DNA from: Cytospora piceicola
Lineage: Eukaryota; Ascomycota; Sordariomycetes; Diaporthales; Cytosporaceae
Reading direction: 5' to 3'
DNA: 64,000 bases
Assembly: GCA_023375675.1 (NCBI GenBank)
Contig: JALQBC010000002.1
Coordinates: forward strand, 310,001-374,000
Shown: one piece after another, positions 20,913-31,448 of the stretch
Position numbering within the stretch: position 1 is the first letter of the stretch
Layout of the letters: the number at the start of each line of letters is the position of its first letter
Translations under genes and position numbers: made by a program
The notes under the pieces: model-generated
What the model was told of the DNA's origin: nothing
Databases searched by the model: none
Seen by the model: only the letters and a program-made list of their open reading frames with translations

Positions 20913-22941
20913 TCAGAAAAGTGCTTTCTGCGACTGCTGGCGTAGCTTCTCCAAGGGACATACTACGTTCGCGTAGACGGCATCCTGGAGTTCATACCTC
21001 TCCAGGTCTGTACCATATCCAAAGTTACATTGCAGACACCTTTGAATGATTTCCTGGTATGCCCCCCCTAGCGGTGTTGGTCGCCTTGCAAACCTTCTGG
21101 CTGTAGGGATGCCATCCGGATCACTGTCTATCCTCAATCTGATCAACTGCCGCCAGTGGCCAATCTCAATGAGAGCAATCCCCAGGCTGAAGAGGATCAT
21201 ATTGTTGATGCCATGATAGTCTGCCAAGGAGAATGACTTCGCCCTCCCGGGCAGCTCGTCCATTCCAGGTGGGTTAGCCGCAGCTTCTGCGGGTGCGCCT
21301 ATCATCGGTAGTTCAGCTTGAAGATACAGGTGAATATTGGACAAGTCTTGCGGTATGAATTCCAGGATACATAGATCCGACATATCCCAGGTATTGCGGA
21401 GCCACGGAGTGGAATGAAACTGCAAAGCGGCTGTTGCCACCTTGAGGGCGATCTCGAGCTGGAAATCTAGAGTGATTTCGTCTTCGTCGTTGGCGGCTAT
21501 GAGGTCGCGCAGAGCTGAAGGTACGGGAACAATATCGTTGAGACCAAGATTATTCGAGTTCTTCTTTGCTTTGATCACGAATGAGTGTCGACAAGGTCGG
21601 GGTCCGCTAACGAAGCCCAGGGCAACAGAGTCCAGAGAGAGCTGTGCTGCATCGTGCTTCACCCTCATGTACTCGCAACAGTTATCAATCGAGCATAGAT
21701 TGGCAACTGTATTCTCCTGCGAGACTTTCGATATGCTCTGATTCTGTTGAGCTGGATCATGGCATGTCGATACATCTGTTGTTGGGCGCTCGAGAATCTG
21801 TGCCCTAGGACCTTTGTCGTCCGGGACCTGGCTCTGGAGTTTTGAGCTCTGCTCCCCGAATGTCTGATGCGCTATTTCTTCAGAAAGGATGATGTGCGCC
21901 AGAGATGATCCCAATTGAGGAAATTCATCGCCCTTGTATATGACAGGGTTGGTCGCTCGAGCTTCCAGTTGCAGATGCATGAACCTCCTGTCGCCTGCGT
22001 TGGGCCTAGACATCTCAGTTGTTAGCCTTTTGGCAGAGTTTCGAGCGGGACTGTACACAAACCCAAGATCTGACGACATATACGCTATCGCCATGTCAAA
22101 GTCTCTCTGGCCAGAATCCTCTTCAACATTCTGTATACCAACGGCGGCAGAGTGGCTGGTATGGGAAGTATCTGTGCATGTGAATGCGGATATGAGAGCA
22201 CTATAGACTTCCGAAGACATCTCCCTCACTTCAGGAATACATGATGGCAAACTTTGTAGCAAGCGTTGTGTCGGATCACCGAGTTGCTGAAATTGGGCAA
22301 TCTGGGATCGTAGGGCCTCTATGTCTTCATTGCAAGCCCGCAAGCGGTCGACCTTCTTCTGATACCATGATTTATCCAATACGATCTTCAGGGACTGCCT
22401 AAGGCGTTTGAATGTCTGTCGTAGAGGCTCCTCCTATCCAAAATGAGAACTGAGCCCAACATTGAATTAGGGTGGTATATACTCGGCCGAGTGGCAAAGG
22501 CGGCCCAGTTCTGAGGAGACTTACCTTCTGTCTTTTCGCCCTGATTATGTCGAAACAGTAGAGGGCGTTTTGGACGTCTTGGAGTGTTTCTTTTGTTGAC
22601 TCAATTATGGACTCACAATGTCCATAGTTCCTCGACAGTGTTTGACGCAAGCGGTCATTGAGTTTGGCGTCCATCCAGAGCGCATGCTTGGGGTTTTCGA
22701 TCATGGCACGCATTTCCCAATTCGTTTTATACTCTCTGGCAACCAAGTGGAGAATCAACTCGCTGTTGTTGCGAAATCGACCTTCCTGCACTTGCACCTG
22801 AGTCTCGACGCTTCTCAGTACTGTCGTGCACTCTCGACATTGATGTAGCGTCTCTCGAAGCATGCTGTAACCTTGGATACCCTGGGCGACAACAGGAAGC
22901 AAGCCCACGGCACCAATTATGAGACCAGCGAGCTCAGCCAT
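20913..22941 (-). CDS. DUF7580-like protein with an N-terminal helical domain
   Basis: Exons (minus) are 22525-22941 and 20913-22433, giving 645 residues. The 91-base intron has GTAAGT and TAG ends and joins in phase. The N-terminus (MAELAGLIIGAVGLLPVVAQ, then GYSMLRETLHQCREC) has the hydrophobic start and cysteine-bearing helices seen in a large fungal family often annotated as prion-inhibition or STAND-partner-like helical domains. The C-terminal third resembles a degenerate kinase-like fold annotated as DUF7580: LGIALIEIGHWRQL, then LGGAYQEIIQRCLQCNFG and the closing VYANVVCPLEKL. The catalytic residues of a working kinase are not evident. Proteins of this type are common near heterokaryon-incompatibility and signalling genes in ascomycetes. 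The domain name rests on remembered family features, and no function is established. Confidence 0.75.
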
Positions 22942-23321
22942 GGATCGAGGATGGGGCAAGCGATAGAAATATTTGATGATTCGGACGAATTGGTTGATAT
23001 TGAGGTTGGATAGACCGTGTGAACCCGGGGTAATTATGCTCCAGACGCCACCCGCGTGGGCAGTGAGGACCATCCATTCGCCTACTCCGTGAGAACCAAT
23101 GACTTCAATGCCCGCTTTCAGACCGCAATCATCTGGTATATGGACGGAATTACGTTTCTGCGTGTGCATCATAATGGACGACCGCCGTATTACTGGGGAT
23201 ATCTCCCACTCGGAAGATCAGACAAATGTTCGCCTCGATTGATCGCTCTCTTCGCCTCGCCACATGCAGTAATACTATTGAGGTCTACAAATCATCTTAA
23301 TACCTGATATATCTATCAGCG
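22942..23321. promoter_or_regulatory. 380-base divergent promoter
   Basis: This stretch separates the start codons of the DUF7580-like gene (-) and the C2H2/DUF7514-like gene (+). No further gene was seen, although open frames cross it on both strands. The compact head-to-head layout allows shared control. No specific binding site is claimed. Confidence 0.5.
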
Positions 23322-25706
23322 ATGGAGGACCAAGGTGTCCCGGGTCTTTTCATCCCCGAAGATGTCGGCATCATTGGGCGATTATTTCAAGCAACGACGG
23401 AGATGGTCTCCCGGTATTTGCGAGAGAACAATGATGATTTCTATCTCGAAAATAAGAAAAAACAAAGACTGGTCCGCATGCTCCAGTCGTTACTGCTTTG
23501 GGGAGAAGACAACAAAGTAGCAGATGGGAGGCTTGACGCCGTTCTACAAAGGTCGAAGAATCTACAAGCTGTCACATTGACATCCCTGCACTGCTTTGCA
23601 GAAACCTTTCTGGATGGTGCGTTGAGCTTATAATATCTCTATCAATACCAATGACTCTGTCTCTACCTAGTCGAGGCTCTAATTAATCCTCGAAGTCAAG
23701 ACATCCTCCGGCCGAGCCTGCCCAGTAATACTTCCTCAAACATTGAACGAGAAACGCGAGTTACTATAAGCCTTGAAGAGGCGTATCAGACAATCAATGC
23801 CGGTAGCAATATCGCTGTCAATTGCGACGAAGCCGTCTCGGATGATAGCGGTTCCCAAGACTACGAAACGGTGATATGGGATTTGAAGCGCTATGTACAA
23901 TGCTTGCACGATCTGAACGAAACACTGAAGTGTCCGGTTCCAGACGCAGAGTTCGATGATACATCACCAAGAGCAGCCTCAGACAGGGTTTCGGCGCGCA
24001 ATATATTTTCCAGCAGAATCGGCGACCGATTTCCCCTCGCGGCCGGAGATCTAGTGGACCATTTGGGGAGATGCAACATTGACCGTCGGGACATGGTCGT
24101 GGAAAACAAGCGTCTCAACGCGGAAAATAAGACAGAGGAGCACAGCACCGGGATCCCACACAATCCAGATGTGCAGTCTGTTAAATCGGGACCAACTGGG
24201 ACGTTCTTCCACGATTCGGGCTTGGGCACTTCGATACATACAAATACAATGCCAACAGTGCCGATACCAGCGCCATCGGCCCGGGCTTCATCTATTATGT
24301 CCTCCAGTGTTGGCGGCTGGCTTCCAAGCCTCAGTAAGGAGGCCAAGTCAGGGGAGCCCTTCACATGTGACGCCTGTGGGAATGAGGTGGTTATTCTGCG
24401 TTCCAGTCAGTGGAGGTGCGTGTACCTTTCTTCACGTCTCCATATGACTTGGTTGCTAACTTCCACTCACCGAGGTTAGAAAACATCTCATACGAGATCT
24501 TCAACCATATAACTGCATTTATGCAGACTGTCACACGGGAACTGAGAGATACACAAGCTACAAGGAATGGTCGAACCACATCGAGATAAACCATGCGGTG
24601 GGCAGCTGGTTGGAGAAGCGAGAGTGTCCTCTTTGCCGCGAGTCCAACTTCGGATCATCAACATCGCTCCTCGGTCACATTGGCAAACACCTAGAGGAAA
24701 TTTCTATGGCAGCCCTTCCAAGACCAGATGCCTGTACGTCGGAGACCTCTTCCGTGGATGATGCCTGGAGTTCGAACAGGTCAGACGTCACAACATCGCA
24801 AGACGAGAACAGCTCGAGACAGGGCAAAGAAGCACATGAGGCATCAAAACCTCACAAGGACGCCGCCTGCAATACCGATGGTACTCCAAAAGTCGACGTT
24901 CGCAACATCGAGTACTACGGTTATCTGTTCAACGAAAATAAGACTCCGACACTTGTGTTTGATGCATTGCTTCGTGCAATTGCAAATCATATTGTATGTG
25001 ATTCCCTGTATCAAAATTTTAGTTCCGGACTTCTTGTGCCTTCTCCTGTCCACGGGTCTCTTACAACTCTACTCTATAGAGCACACGAATAGGAAACCGC
25101 GATCAAACGGCATTGACTACTGATAAGCTTGCTGCCTTTTACAAAAGTGTCGGGGGTGACTATGACCGTATGAAAATCCAGAGGTTCTATTAATGTTGTC
25201 CTTAATGCTGATGGTGGGAAGGTCTATTTAAGCGTGCACCGAATGAGTCTATATCCTATGTTTGGCAGCTGTTTGGATGTCGACACGCATTACTCTTCAC
25301 GGACAACGATTATGAAGCCCCTAGTATACCAGCACTCCTAACAAGCGGCTTCATAAGATGGCAGTCCTTGCAAGTCCTCTTAAATCCTGAAGAGCATGTT
25401 CCTTACATTCAGTTCGCGGTGGATAATTGGAATCTCCGGCATCCAGACTCCGGAGAGCCCTTCCCTCGGCCCTTGCCCAGCACATCCTTGCCTTCTGAAC
25501 CAGATCCAGACGTCTCAGCGTTCCACACTGCTTGCGGTGAGAGATTGCGAGCAGAAGCCGAACAGCTAAAGACTCCGCCAGTGCCACGAACCTACGATAC
25601 CAGGCAGAAGACGCCGTCAAGATCACTGGGGGCGGGGGGCGGGGTCACGCGGGTGCTTCCTCCCTCGATGGGCTCAAGCCGTCGTCCAGATTCACCACGA
25701 CCATAA
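23322..25706 (+). CDS. AcuF-like C2H2 zinc-finger protein with DUF7514-like C-terminus
   Basis: Exons are 23322-23616, 23671-24415, 24480-24993, 25080-25167 and 25222-25706, giving 708 residues. All junctions are GT-AG and in phase; the last acceptor is AAG. Residues about 350-450 hold zinc-binding pairs in the layout usual for fungal acuF-like finger domains: FTCDACGNE, YNCIYADCH and ECPLCRESNF, each followed by His residues (WSNHIEINH, LLGHIGKH). The C-terminus has YYGYLFNENKTPTLVFDALL, LAAFYKSVGGDYD, SYVWQLFGC and EEHVPYIQFAVDNWNLRHPD, which match the family I recall as DUF7514. A disordered Pro/Ser-rich tail follows. These proteins often sit beside NLR-like or incompatibility genes. Function is unknown. 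The DUF7580-like gene is its divergent neighbour. Confidence 0.8.
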
Positions 25707-26256
25707 AACAGAAGCACCTAGGTAGTCTATCCATACCCGTCTGCTCGAGGGAACTCCCATTGGACCCGGAGCATCACCACCGTGCAATGGCAGTTTCTCG
25801 TTCCTCGAATCTACACAAGAGAACATTGAAAGTGTTGCTTAGTCGATTACCCAAGGCTTTCCACAGCTCCAGTACACGGCGATGATTATATACTGACCGA
25901 TCACAAGATTCATCTGAGAGTTTGTTGAGGCGATCCGCGAGTGTATCATGGCTACTTCGGCACGGTGGTAAACTTTCTGATGACTTCATAGTAGTAATTG
26001 ATTTGGTCTTGCCACCTGAAAATGTAACTTTCACGTTCACAATAGAATGAAACCTGTATTCTCGGCATTTGGCTCAATCGCAAGTCCAAGTTCGGTTCGT
26101 AGTATTAGCCGCGACCATCCCCTTGACTGAGCTATATGTTTTAGAACGCCCCGGCCCAATCTACCTATGGCGCTCTGAAAAATCTGGCCAATGCTTCACT
26201 GTCACCCCGACAATCTCATCAACGGCACCATCGACAAGAGCTGGACCAGCCACCCT
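25707..26256. other. Intergenic stretch with one weak open frame
   Basis: The only notable item is an 88-codon frame on the minus strand (25774-26040) starting MNVKVTFSGGKTKSITTM. It has no family resemblance that I recognise, no signal peptide and no clear promoter, and could be chance or a worn exon. The rest is the convergent 3' flank of two genes. Confidence 0.3.
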
Positions 26257-28094
26257 CTAAGCAGCCGACAGTCCCATCCCCCGCCCGATCTTCTTCACCA
26301 GCGCCTTCTTCAGATACCACTCCCTCGCCAGGCTCCTCGTAGTCTTCGCAAACACGGCAGGCGCCACCCGGCCCCTCTCCACGGCCCGGCCGAGGACGAA
26401 GATGGTATCGGCCAGCGCGCGCTCCTCGGCCACGGCGTCGTACAGCTGGTTGCCCACGACGGTTGGGGCCACCAGGAGCTGGTCGACGTCCGGCTCGGGG
26501 AGGCGCTTGCTGTTCTCGATCGTCTCGTCGGCGCGGCACATTACGTCGTGCAGGATGGCGGTGTTGTTCCGCAGGAGGTTGGACAGCTGGGTCAAGCCGC
26601 CGACCTCCTGCTGCATGGCGCTCATGGCGCTCAGCATGGCGGTGCGCTGCGCCTGGAGGCCCTGGAGGCTCGAGTCGTTCTGCTCCCGGACGCGGGTGCG
26701 CATTTGGTGAAGGGTGGAAGCCAGCTGTTGAAGAATGACGTCCTTCTCGGGGTTTGGCGGTATCGGGGGCGGAGCCACGGAGGATGGAGAGGGGATATCG
26801 AGGGTCAGAGGCTCGTCCATCAGATCGGGCGGCGGAAGTGGTTTATGTTGTGACTGGGGTGGCATCATTTGAGGTGGCACCTGCTGCGGGTGTATTGGTG
26901 GAGGGCCTGGATACTGCTGAGTTTGGAGGGGAAAACTAGATATTCGTCGAGGATCGGCGGGAGACATTGCAGGAGGTGGCGGGCTTGCATGGTATCGACC
27001 TTGAGACGCGGCCATTTGGTATGCTTGCTGAAGACCAACAGGTACAGCTTGAGGATATCTCTGCGACGGTCCCTGTTGCTGTACGTCTGGGGGCAAGGGC
27101 GGGGCGCTATCATATCTGGACATGCGATTATTCTGTGTCGGTGGTGGTGATTGCATCGAAGGTACGCCATACTGGCTTGAAGGCTGTGGACCTGCTGGGG
27201 GCAAGTTCGGCATTGGAGAAGCATCATACCCCTGTTGAGGCTGTTGCGTCGGTTTGGGAGGTGGAGGTGGCGGTCGAGCCCCTCCGTTTGCGATAGGAGG
27301 AGATTGTACAGTGCTAGGAGGTCGCGCAGACAGCTCTTGTGGCAGAGGAGGAACGGGTGGTGGTGTTGACGTGGCGTGTGGCTGGATGGAAGGAGGCCGT
27401 TGTGCCTGTCCTCGTGCGATAACTGGAGGCTCTTTCGCGAAGATGTCTCGCATTATCGCCAAGAAGTCGAGTAGGTTGGATTTCTGCTCAAGACCTTGGT
27501 CAGTAAACCATGTTCCTGATTGTCCCGCCATTGTCTGCCCTTGAAGGGTGCCAACATACATCCCAGAAATCGGCCCAGCCAGCGAGGTATGGGTGGTAGA
27601 CTTGACCCTGCGGATCGACATGCTGTCCGGGTCGAACAACCATGGTCTCGGTCGGTGTGACATAGACGAGAGGGGGCTCGCGTGGATAGGCATGAGGAAT
27701 CCATATCGATACGGGGAACCGGTATGTGGTGCCACGGAAGGTCACTGGTATAGTGCCGGCGATATGGAGGAGCAGAGCTGAGCTGCCATTGGGAAATGCT
27801 GTTGCGGAAGGAAGTGGTCAGTCATTGTTATGTCGGAGGGGGGCTTCTCGTTGGAACAGGTAGGGCGTACTGTGGACATCTGTTCGTGGCGACAGCGAAG
27901 GATATTGTGATAGGGCCTGGGCCACGTCGTTATATGTGCGGTTCACATGATGATATTCCTGTGGTAGAGAGGAGTCGTCAGTATGAACCATGTCAAAGTC
28001 AAGGTCCAGAGGGAGTGCGAGTTGGTGATATGATTAGACATACACTGGTGAGAACGCTATAGAGCCAGTTCAGGACATGCTGCTGGACGACCAT
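26257..28094 (-). CDS. VPS23: ESCRT-I subunit Vps23 (Tsg101 homologue)
   Basis: Exons (minus) are 28044-28094, 27871-27958, 27560-27798 and 26257-27483, giving 534 residues. The splice joins rebuild the UEV domain: TDVHTFPNGSSALLLHIAG, then TFRGTTYRFPVSIW, YPREPPLVYV, and HPYLAGWADFWD. This fold resembles an E2 ubiquitin ligase but lacks the catalytic Cys, and it binds ubiquitin and PTAP-like motifs. A long Pro/Gln-rich linker (about residues 150-330) leads to a coiled coil and the C-terminal steadiness box, ending AREWYLKKALVKKIGRGMGL. It sorts ubiquitinated cargo on endosomes and in fungi also supports alkaline pH signalling. The first exon codes only 17 residues and would be easily missed. 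Confidence 0.92.
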
Positions 28095-29320
28095 TCTGGA
28101 TTGTAAGGAGTGTATCGTCACCGGATCATCGTAAAGTGTAGTCGTCGAGCTGCAGCAATCAATATCATGCCCATAAGCAAGTGCCCAGGTGTATGCATCT
28201 ATGGTGCAGCGTATATCGTGGAGCTATAGCGGGGAGCTGTAGCGTGGAGCTGTAGCGTGGAGGTGCATCGCACTTCAGCCTCAATGTACCTACAGTACGT
28301 GTAGATACCTTGTCCAGTCCAGTTAACATACAACGGCCCCAATTATAGCGGGGCATGCCTGGAGCACCAGTGCTGGGGGGGGGCGGCAGGGGCGGCCAGC
28401 GTCCCCAGGTCGTCCCCAAGTTATTTTAGCGTTCCACAACTCTCCGAACTTCTGCCATGCAGGGCCGAAGTGGCACGTGCGCCATCATCGGCCGGGGAAA
28501 ACGAACCCCGGACTTGAGCCGGATTTCGACTTCTTGGTTTCCATGACCACACGAAACCGGACAAGCAACAGAGCTCGAGCTCAGCAAGCCGCTCAACACG
28601 CCAGTACGCCAAAGGCAAGAAAGTGCAGGTTCGACATGTGCTTTTCTCCGGGGCGCTACCGGAATACTGTGTAATAAAAAAAAAGACCGATCCCCCGTGA
28701 CCCCCGCGCCCCCTCCATCGCCCTCCATCGCAGAACCTCATGGCACCCATCGAAATAAATGGGTTGGGTCGGCTTAATGAATGACGACCACCGTATTAAG
28801 TTAAGCCTCGCCTTTCCTGATATGACATAGCTGCGCCGCGATTCATGGTACCGGCAGACCGGATCTAGAAGAATATGAGAACCAAAAAGGTGAGACCACA
28901 CGCGGGTACTTCGGCGTCGCAGATTTAACGATTGACTCAACGGTTTGGCATGTGGTTTTGTGGTTTGTCAAGGCCCAAAACTTTGATTAATAACGCGCCA
29001 AGCAGCCCCGGTTCGTTGTTTTACTGTGGTACTCTTTCTTTCATTTATAAGTTACACCACCCAGCCTTCCATACATACGACGCTCATTTGCAACACTGCA
29101 CAAAGATCCAACCATCCGGAATCTCAGGAACTCTCTTTTTCTCTCAGGTTTCAGTTATTATACGCATGACCACGATACAACAGAGCATTCGCACGGCTGA
29201 GGAGTATATCAGACGATTTTCTGTATACTCCTTGCGTCAGGACTTCTATCCCATCTGAATCCTCATCACCACAAGTCAACCGTTTCTTCTTGAAAGACAG
29301 AAGACCTTCCGAACCGAGTC
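28095..29320. other. Divergent intergenic region between VPS23 and the IDO gene
   Basis: No gene was recognised in about 1.2 kb. It includes a 13-base tandem repeat (listed separately), a G-run near 28375-28384 and an A-run near 28675-28684. The last 300 bases before 29321 are pyrimidine-rich and probably the leader and promoter of the dioxygenase gene. Confidence 0.45.
28219..28270 (+). repeat. 13-base tandem repeat, four units
   Basis: Units TGGAGCTATAGCG, GGGAGCTGTAGCG, TGGAGCTGTAGCG and TGGAGGTGCATCG follow each other without gaps. The core AGCTGTAGC is conserved in the middle copies. The repeat lies about 130-180 bases upstream of the VPS23 start codon, within its probable promoter. Confidence 0.8.
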
Positions 29321-30874
29321 ATGCGTCCTCCCATCCCAGTGATATCCCAATATGGAATCTCGCCTACCCATGGCTTCCTCCCGGAAGTCTTGCCCTTGAC
29401 GAGACTCCCGGATCCATACTACAACAAATGGGAGGCCATCGCTGCCAACCTGCAGGCCTTGATCCTCAGCCGACGTTTGAGGGGCGTCATCGACCGCCTC
29501 CCTATCCTCTCCACCATCGGTCTGGAACACGACGCAGAATGGCGGAGGGCATACAGTCTGCTGGCCTTCATGGCCCACGGCTACATCTGGGGTGGTGACA
29601 GCCCCAGCGAGCGCCTACCGCCCGCCATCGCCGTGCCCCTGCTGCAGATCTCGGAGAAGCTCGAGGTCTTGCCCGTCGCTACCTACGCCTCTTTGTGTCT
29701 GTGGAACTTCAAGCCGCTGTTCGTCGACGAGGGCATCGACAGCCTCGAGAACCTCGCCACCTTGAACACGTTCACCGGCGCCCTCGACGAGTCATGGTTC
29801 TACCTTGTGTCCGTCGCCATCGAGGCCCGCGGCGGGCCCATCATCACCCTCATGCTGACGGCTATGGCTGCCGCGCGCGAGGGTGACACCGCCACCGTGA
29901 CGCGCTGCCTATGCGCCTTTGCCGAGCGTCTAGACGACTTGGGCGTGCTTCTGCAGCGCATGAACGAGAATTGCGACCCGACCATCTTCTACCACCGCAT
30001 CCGCCCATTCCTGGCGGGCAGCAAGAACATGGCCGAGGCCGGTCTGCCCAACGGCGTCTTCTACGAGGTCGACGAGGACGGCCGCGGCGAGTACCGCCAG
30101 TACAGCGGCGGGAGCAACGCCCAGAGCTCCATCATCCAGTTCTTCGACATCGTCCTGGGCATCGAGCACAGGCCCACCGGCGAGAAGGCCGACGCGTCGG
30201 CCTCCGCCTCCGAGTCCGAGAGCAGCCGCGGCAGGGCCCCAGCGCCGCGCCACAACTTCATCCAGGAGATGAGGAAGTACATGCCTGGCCCGCACGCCAG
30301 GTTCCTCAACGACGTCGCCTCCGCGGCGAACATCCGCGATTTCGTCGAGTCGGCCGGCCCGCAGAACACGGAGCTGCGCGTCGCGTACGACGCCTGCCTG
30401 TCCATGCTGCGGGCCCTGCGCGACAAGCACATCGCCATCGTCACGCGGTACATCGTATTGCCCTCCCGCGAGGTGCGCGCGCGGAGCCGCTCCCGCAGCC
30501 CCGAGGTGGTGAGGCAGCGGGTCAACCTAGCGACCGCGTCGCGCCAGGCTCAGCAGCCGTCCAAGACCGCCTCTCGTGGCCCGCAGGGCATTGCCCTTGA
30601 TACGTCGCCGCCCGAGAAGGACGGGAAGGCGGAGCTCAAGGGGACCGGGGGCACGCAGCTCATGGCGTTCCTGAAGCAGGCGCGCGACGAGACGGGCGAG
30701 CCGGCGGTCGAGGAGTGGACGAAGCGCTTCATGAGCCGGAAGCCCCGGAAGGAAGGCAGAAATGACTTCTTCCTGGGTAAAGACGAGGTTCCTGTTGAGC
30801 ATGTTCAGATCGCTGGGCTGGCCGGCACTTGGACCATGGAGGATGACTTCGGTGGAGGTATTTGTAGCTATTAA
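29321..30874 (+). CDS. Indoleamine 2,3-dioxygenase family protein
   Basis: One exon encodes 517 residues. The family pattern is clear: an N-terminal helical part (FLPEVLPLTRLPDPYYNKWE), then YIWGGDSPSERLPPAIAVPL, and later EMRKYMPGPHARFLNDV, whose His (about residue 325) corresponds to the proximal heme ligand. The enzyme opens the indole ring of tryptophan with O2 to give N-formylkynurenine, the first step of the kynurenine route to NAD and nicotinate, in the cytosol. The C-terminal 130 residues hold an extra Ser/Arg-rich stretch (RARSRSRSPEVVRQR) and the closing FLKQARDETGEPAVEEWTKR segment found in fungal members. Fungi carry several paralogues with differing catalytic efficiency, so assignment to the BNA2 orthologue is not made. 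Confidence 0.9.
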   Translation: MRPPIPVISQYGISPTHGFLPEVLPLTRLPDPYYNKWEAIAANLQALILSRRLRGVIDRLPILSTIGLEHDAEWRRAYSLLAFMAHGYIWGGDSPSERLPPAIAVPLLQISEKLEVLPVATYASLCLWNFKPLFVDEGIDSLENLATLNTFTGALDESWFYLVSVAIEARGGPIITLMLTAMAAAREGDTATVTRCLCAFAERLDDLGVLLQRMNENCDPTIFYHRIRPFLAGSKNMAEAGLPNGVFYEVDEDGRGEYRQYSGGSNAQSSIIQFFDIVLGIEHRPTGEKADASASASESESSRGRAPAPRHNFIQEMRKYMPGPHARFLNDVASAANIRDFVESAGPQNTELRVAYDACLSMLRALRDKHIAIVTRYIVLPSREVRARSRSRSPEVVRQRVNLATASRQAQQPSKTASRGPQGIALDTSPPEKDGKAELKGTGGTQLMAFLKQARDETGEPAVEEWTKRFMSRKPRKEGRNDFFLGKDEVPVEHVQIAGLAGTWTMEDDFGGGICSY

Positions 30875-31448
30875 GGGGTTCTCTCAGACATGGAGACGAA
30901 CTCGGGGAACGTACGATCTTGAACTCTATGAAATTACATGCAAACATTATTCATACCCACCGTTTCTTCTATCTTGCTTCCAAATATTATATCTCATATG
31001 TCAACGGTCTCCAAAACGTAGGCTACATGTCAGTCTGCCAGCGGCATCTACCATTTTAGGCGCCACCCCTTCTTCAAATACAGGGTATCCGCACCTCCCG
31101 TTCCCCTACGTGTCCCCGAAGTTACAACTCTGGAGACCTTGCGGATTATACATACAAGTACCCAATCAGGAAGCCAGGCCACAGGAACAGTGTGCACAGA
31201 GCCACTTCATCTGAACCCCTTCATGTTTGTCCGGGGGGAAATTGCCTCCCACACGACGCCCTATGACTTTTCGGTCGCCAGTTATTCCAAAAGCCATGGC
31301 CTCGGTTTCCAGTGAGGGTTTATGGGGTACAGAATAGAAACTCGCCAGTACTCAGGCCAAGGCTTATGTTTCCAAAATAGCCTGCATCATTTGTGCTGGT
31401 CTTTTGGAATACGGCTATTGTCGTAGACAAGTAATCGTCTTTCATTAT
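30875..31448. other. Convergent 3' intergenic region
   Basis: No gene was seen between the ends of the dioxygenase gene (+) and the rhodopsin-domain gene (-). The sequence holds both 3' flanks. Confidence 0.45.

Noticed and set aside
25774..26040. 88-codon minus-strand frame as a small gene
   Set aside because: No family similarity, signal peptide or promoter features; it lies in a convergent 3' flank where chance frames are common.
29911..30600. Long Arg-rich frame overlapping the dioxygenase gene
   Set aside because: It is the GC-rich shadow of the dioxygenase codons in another frame.
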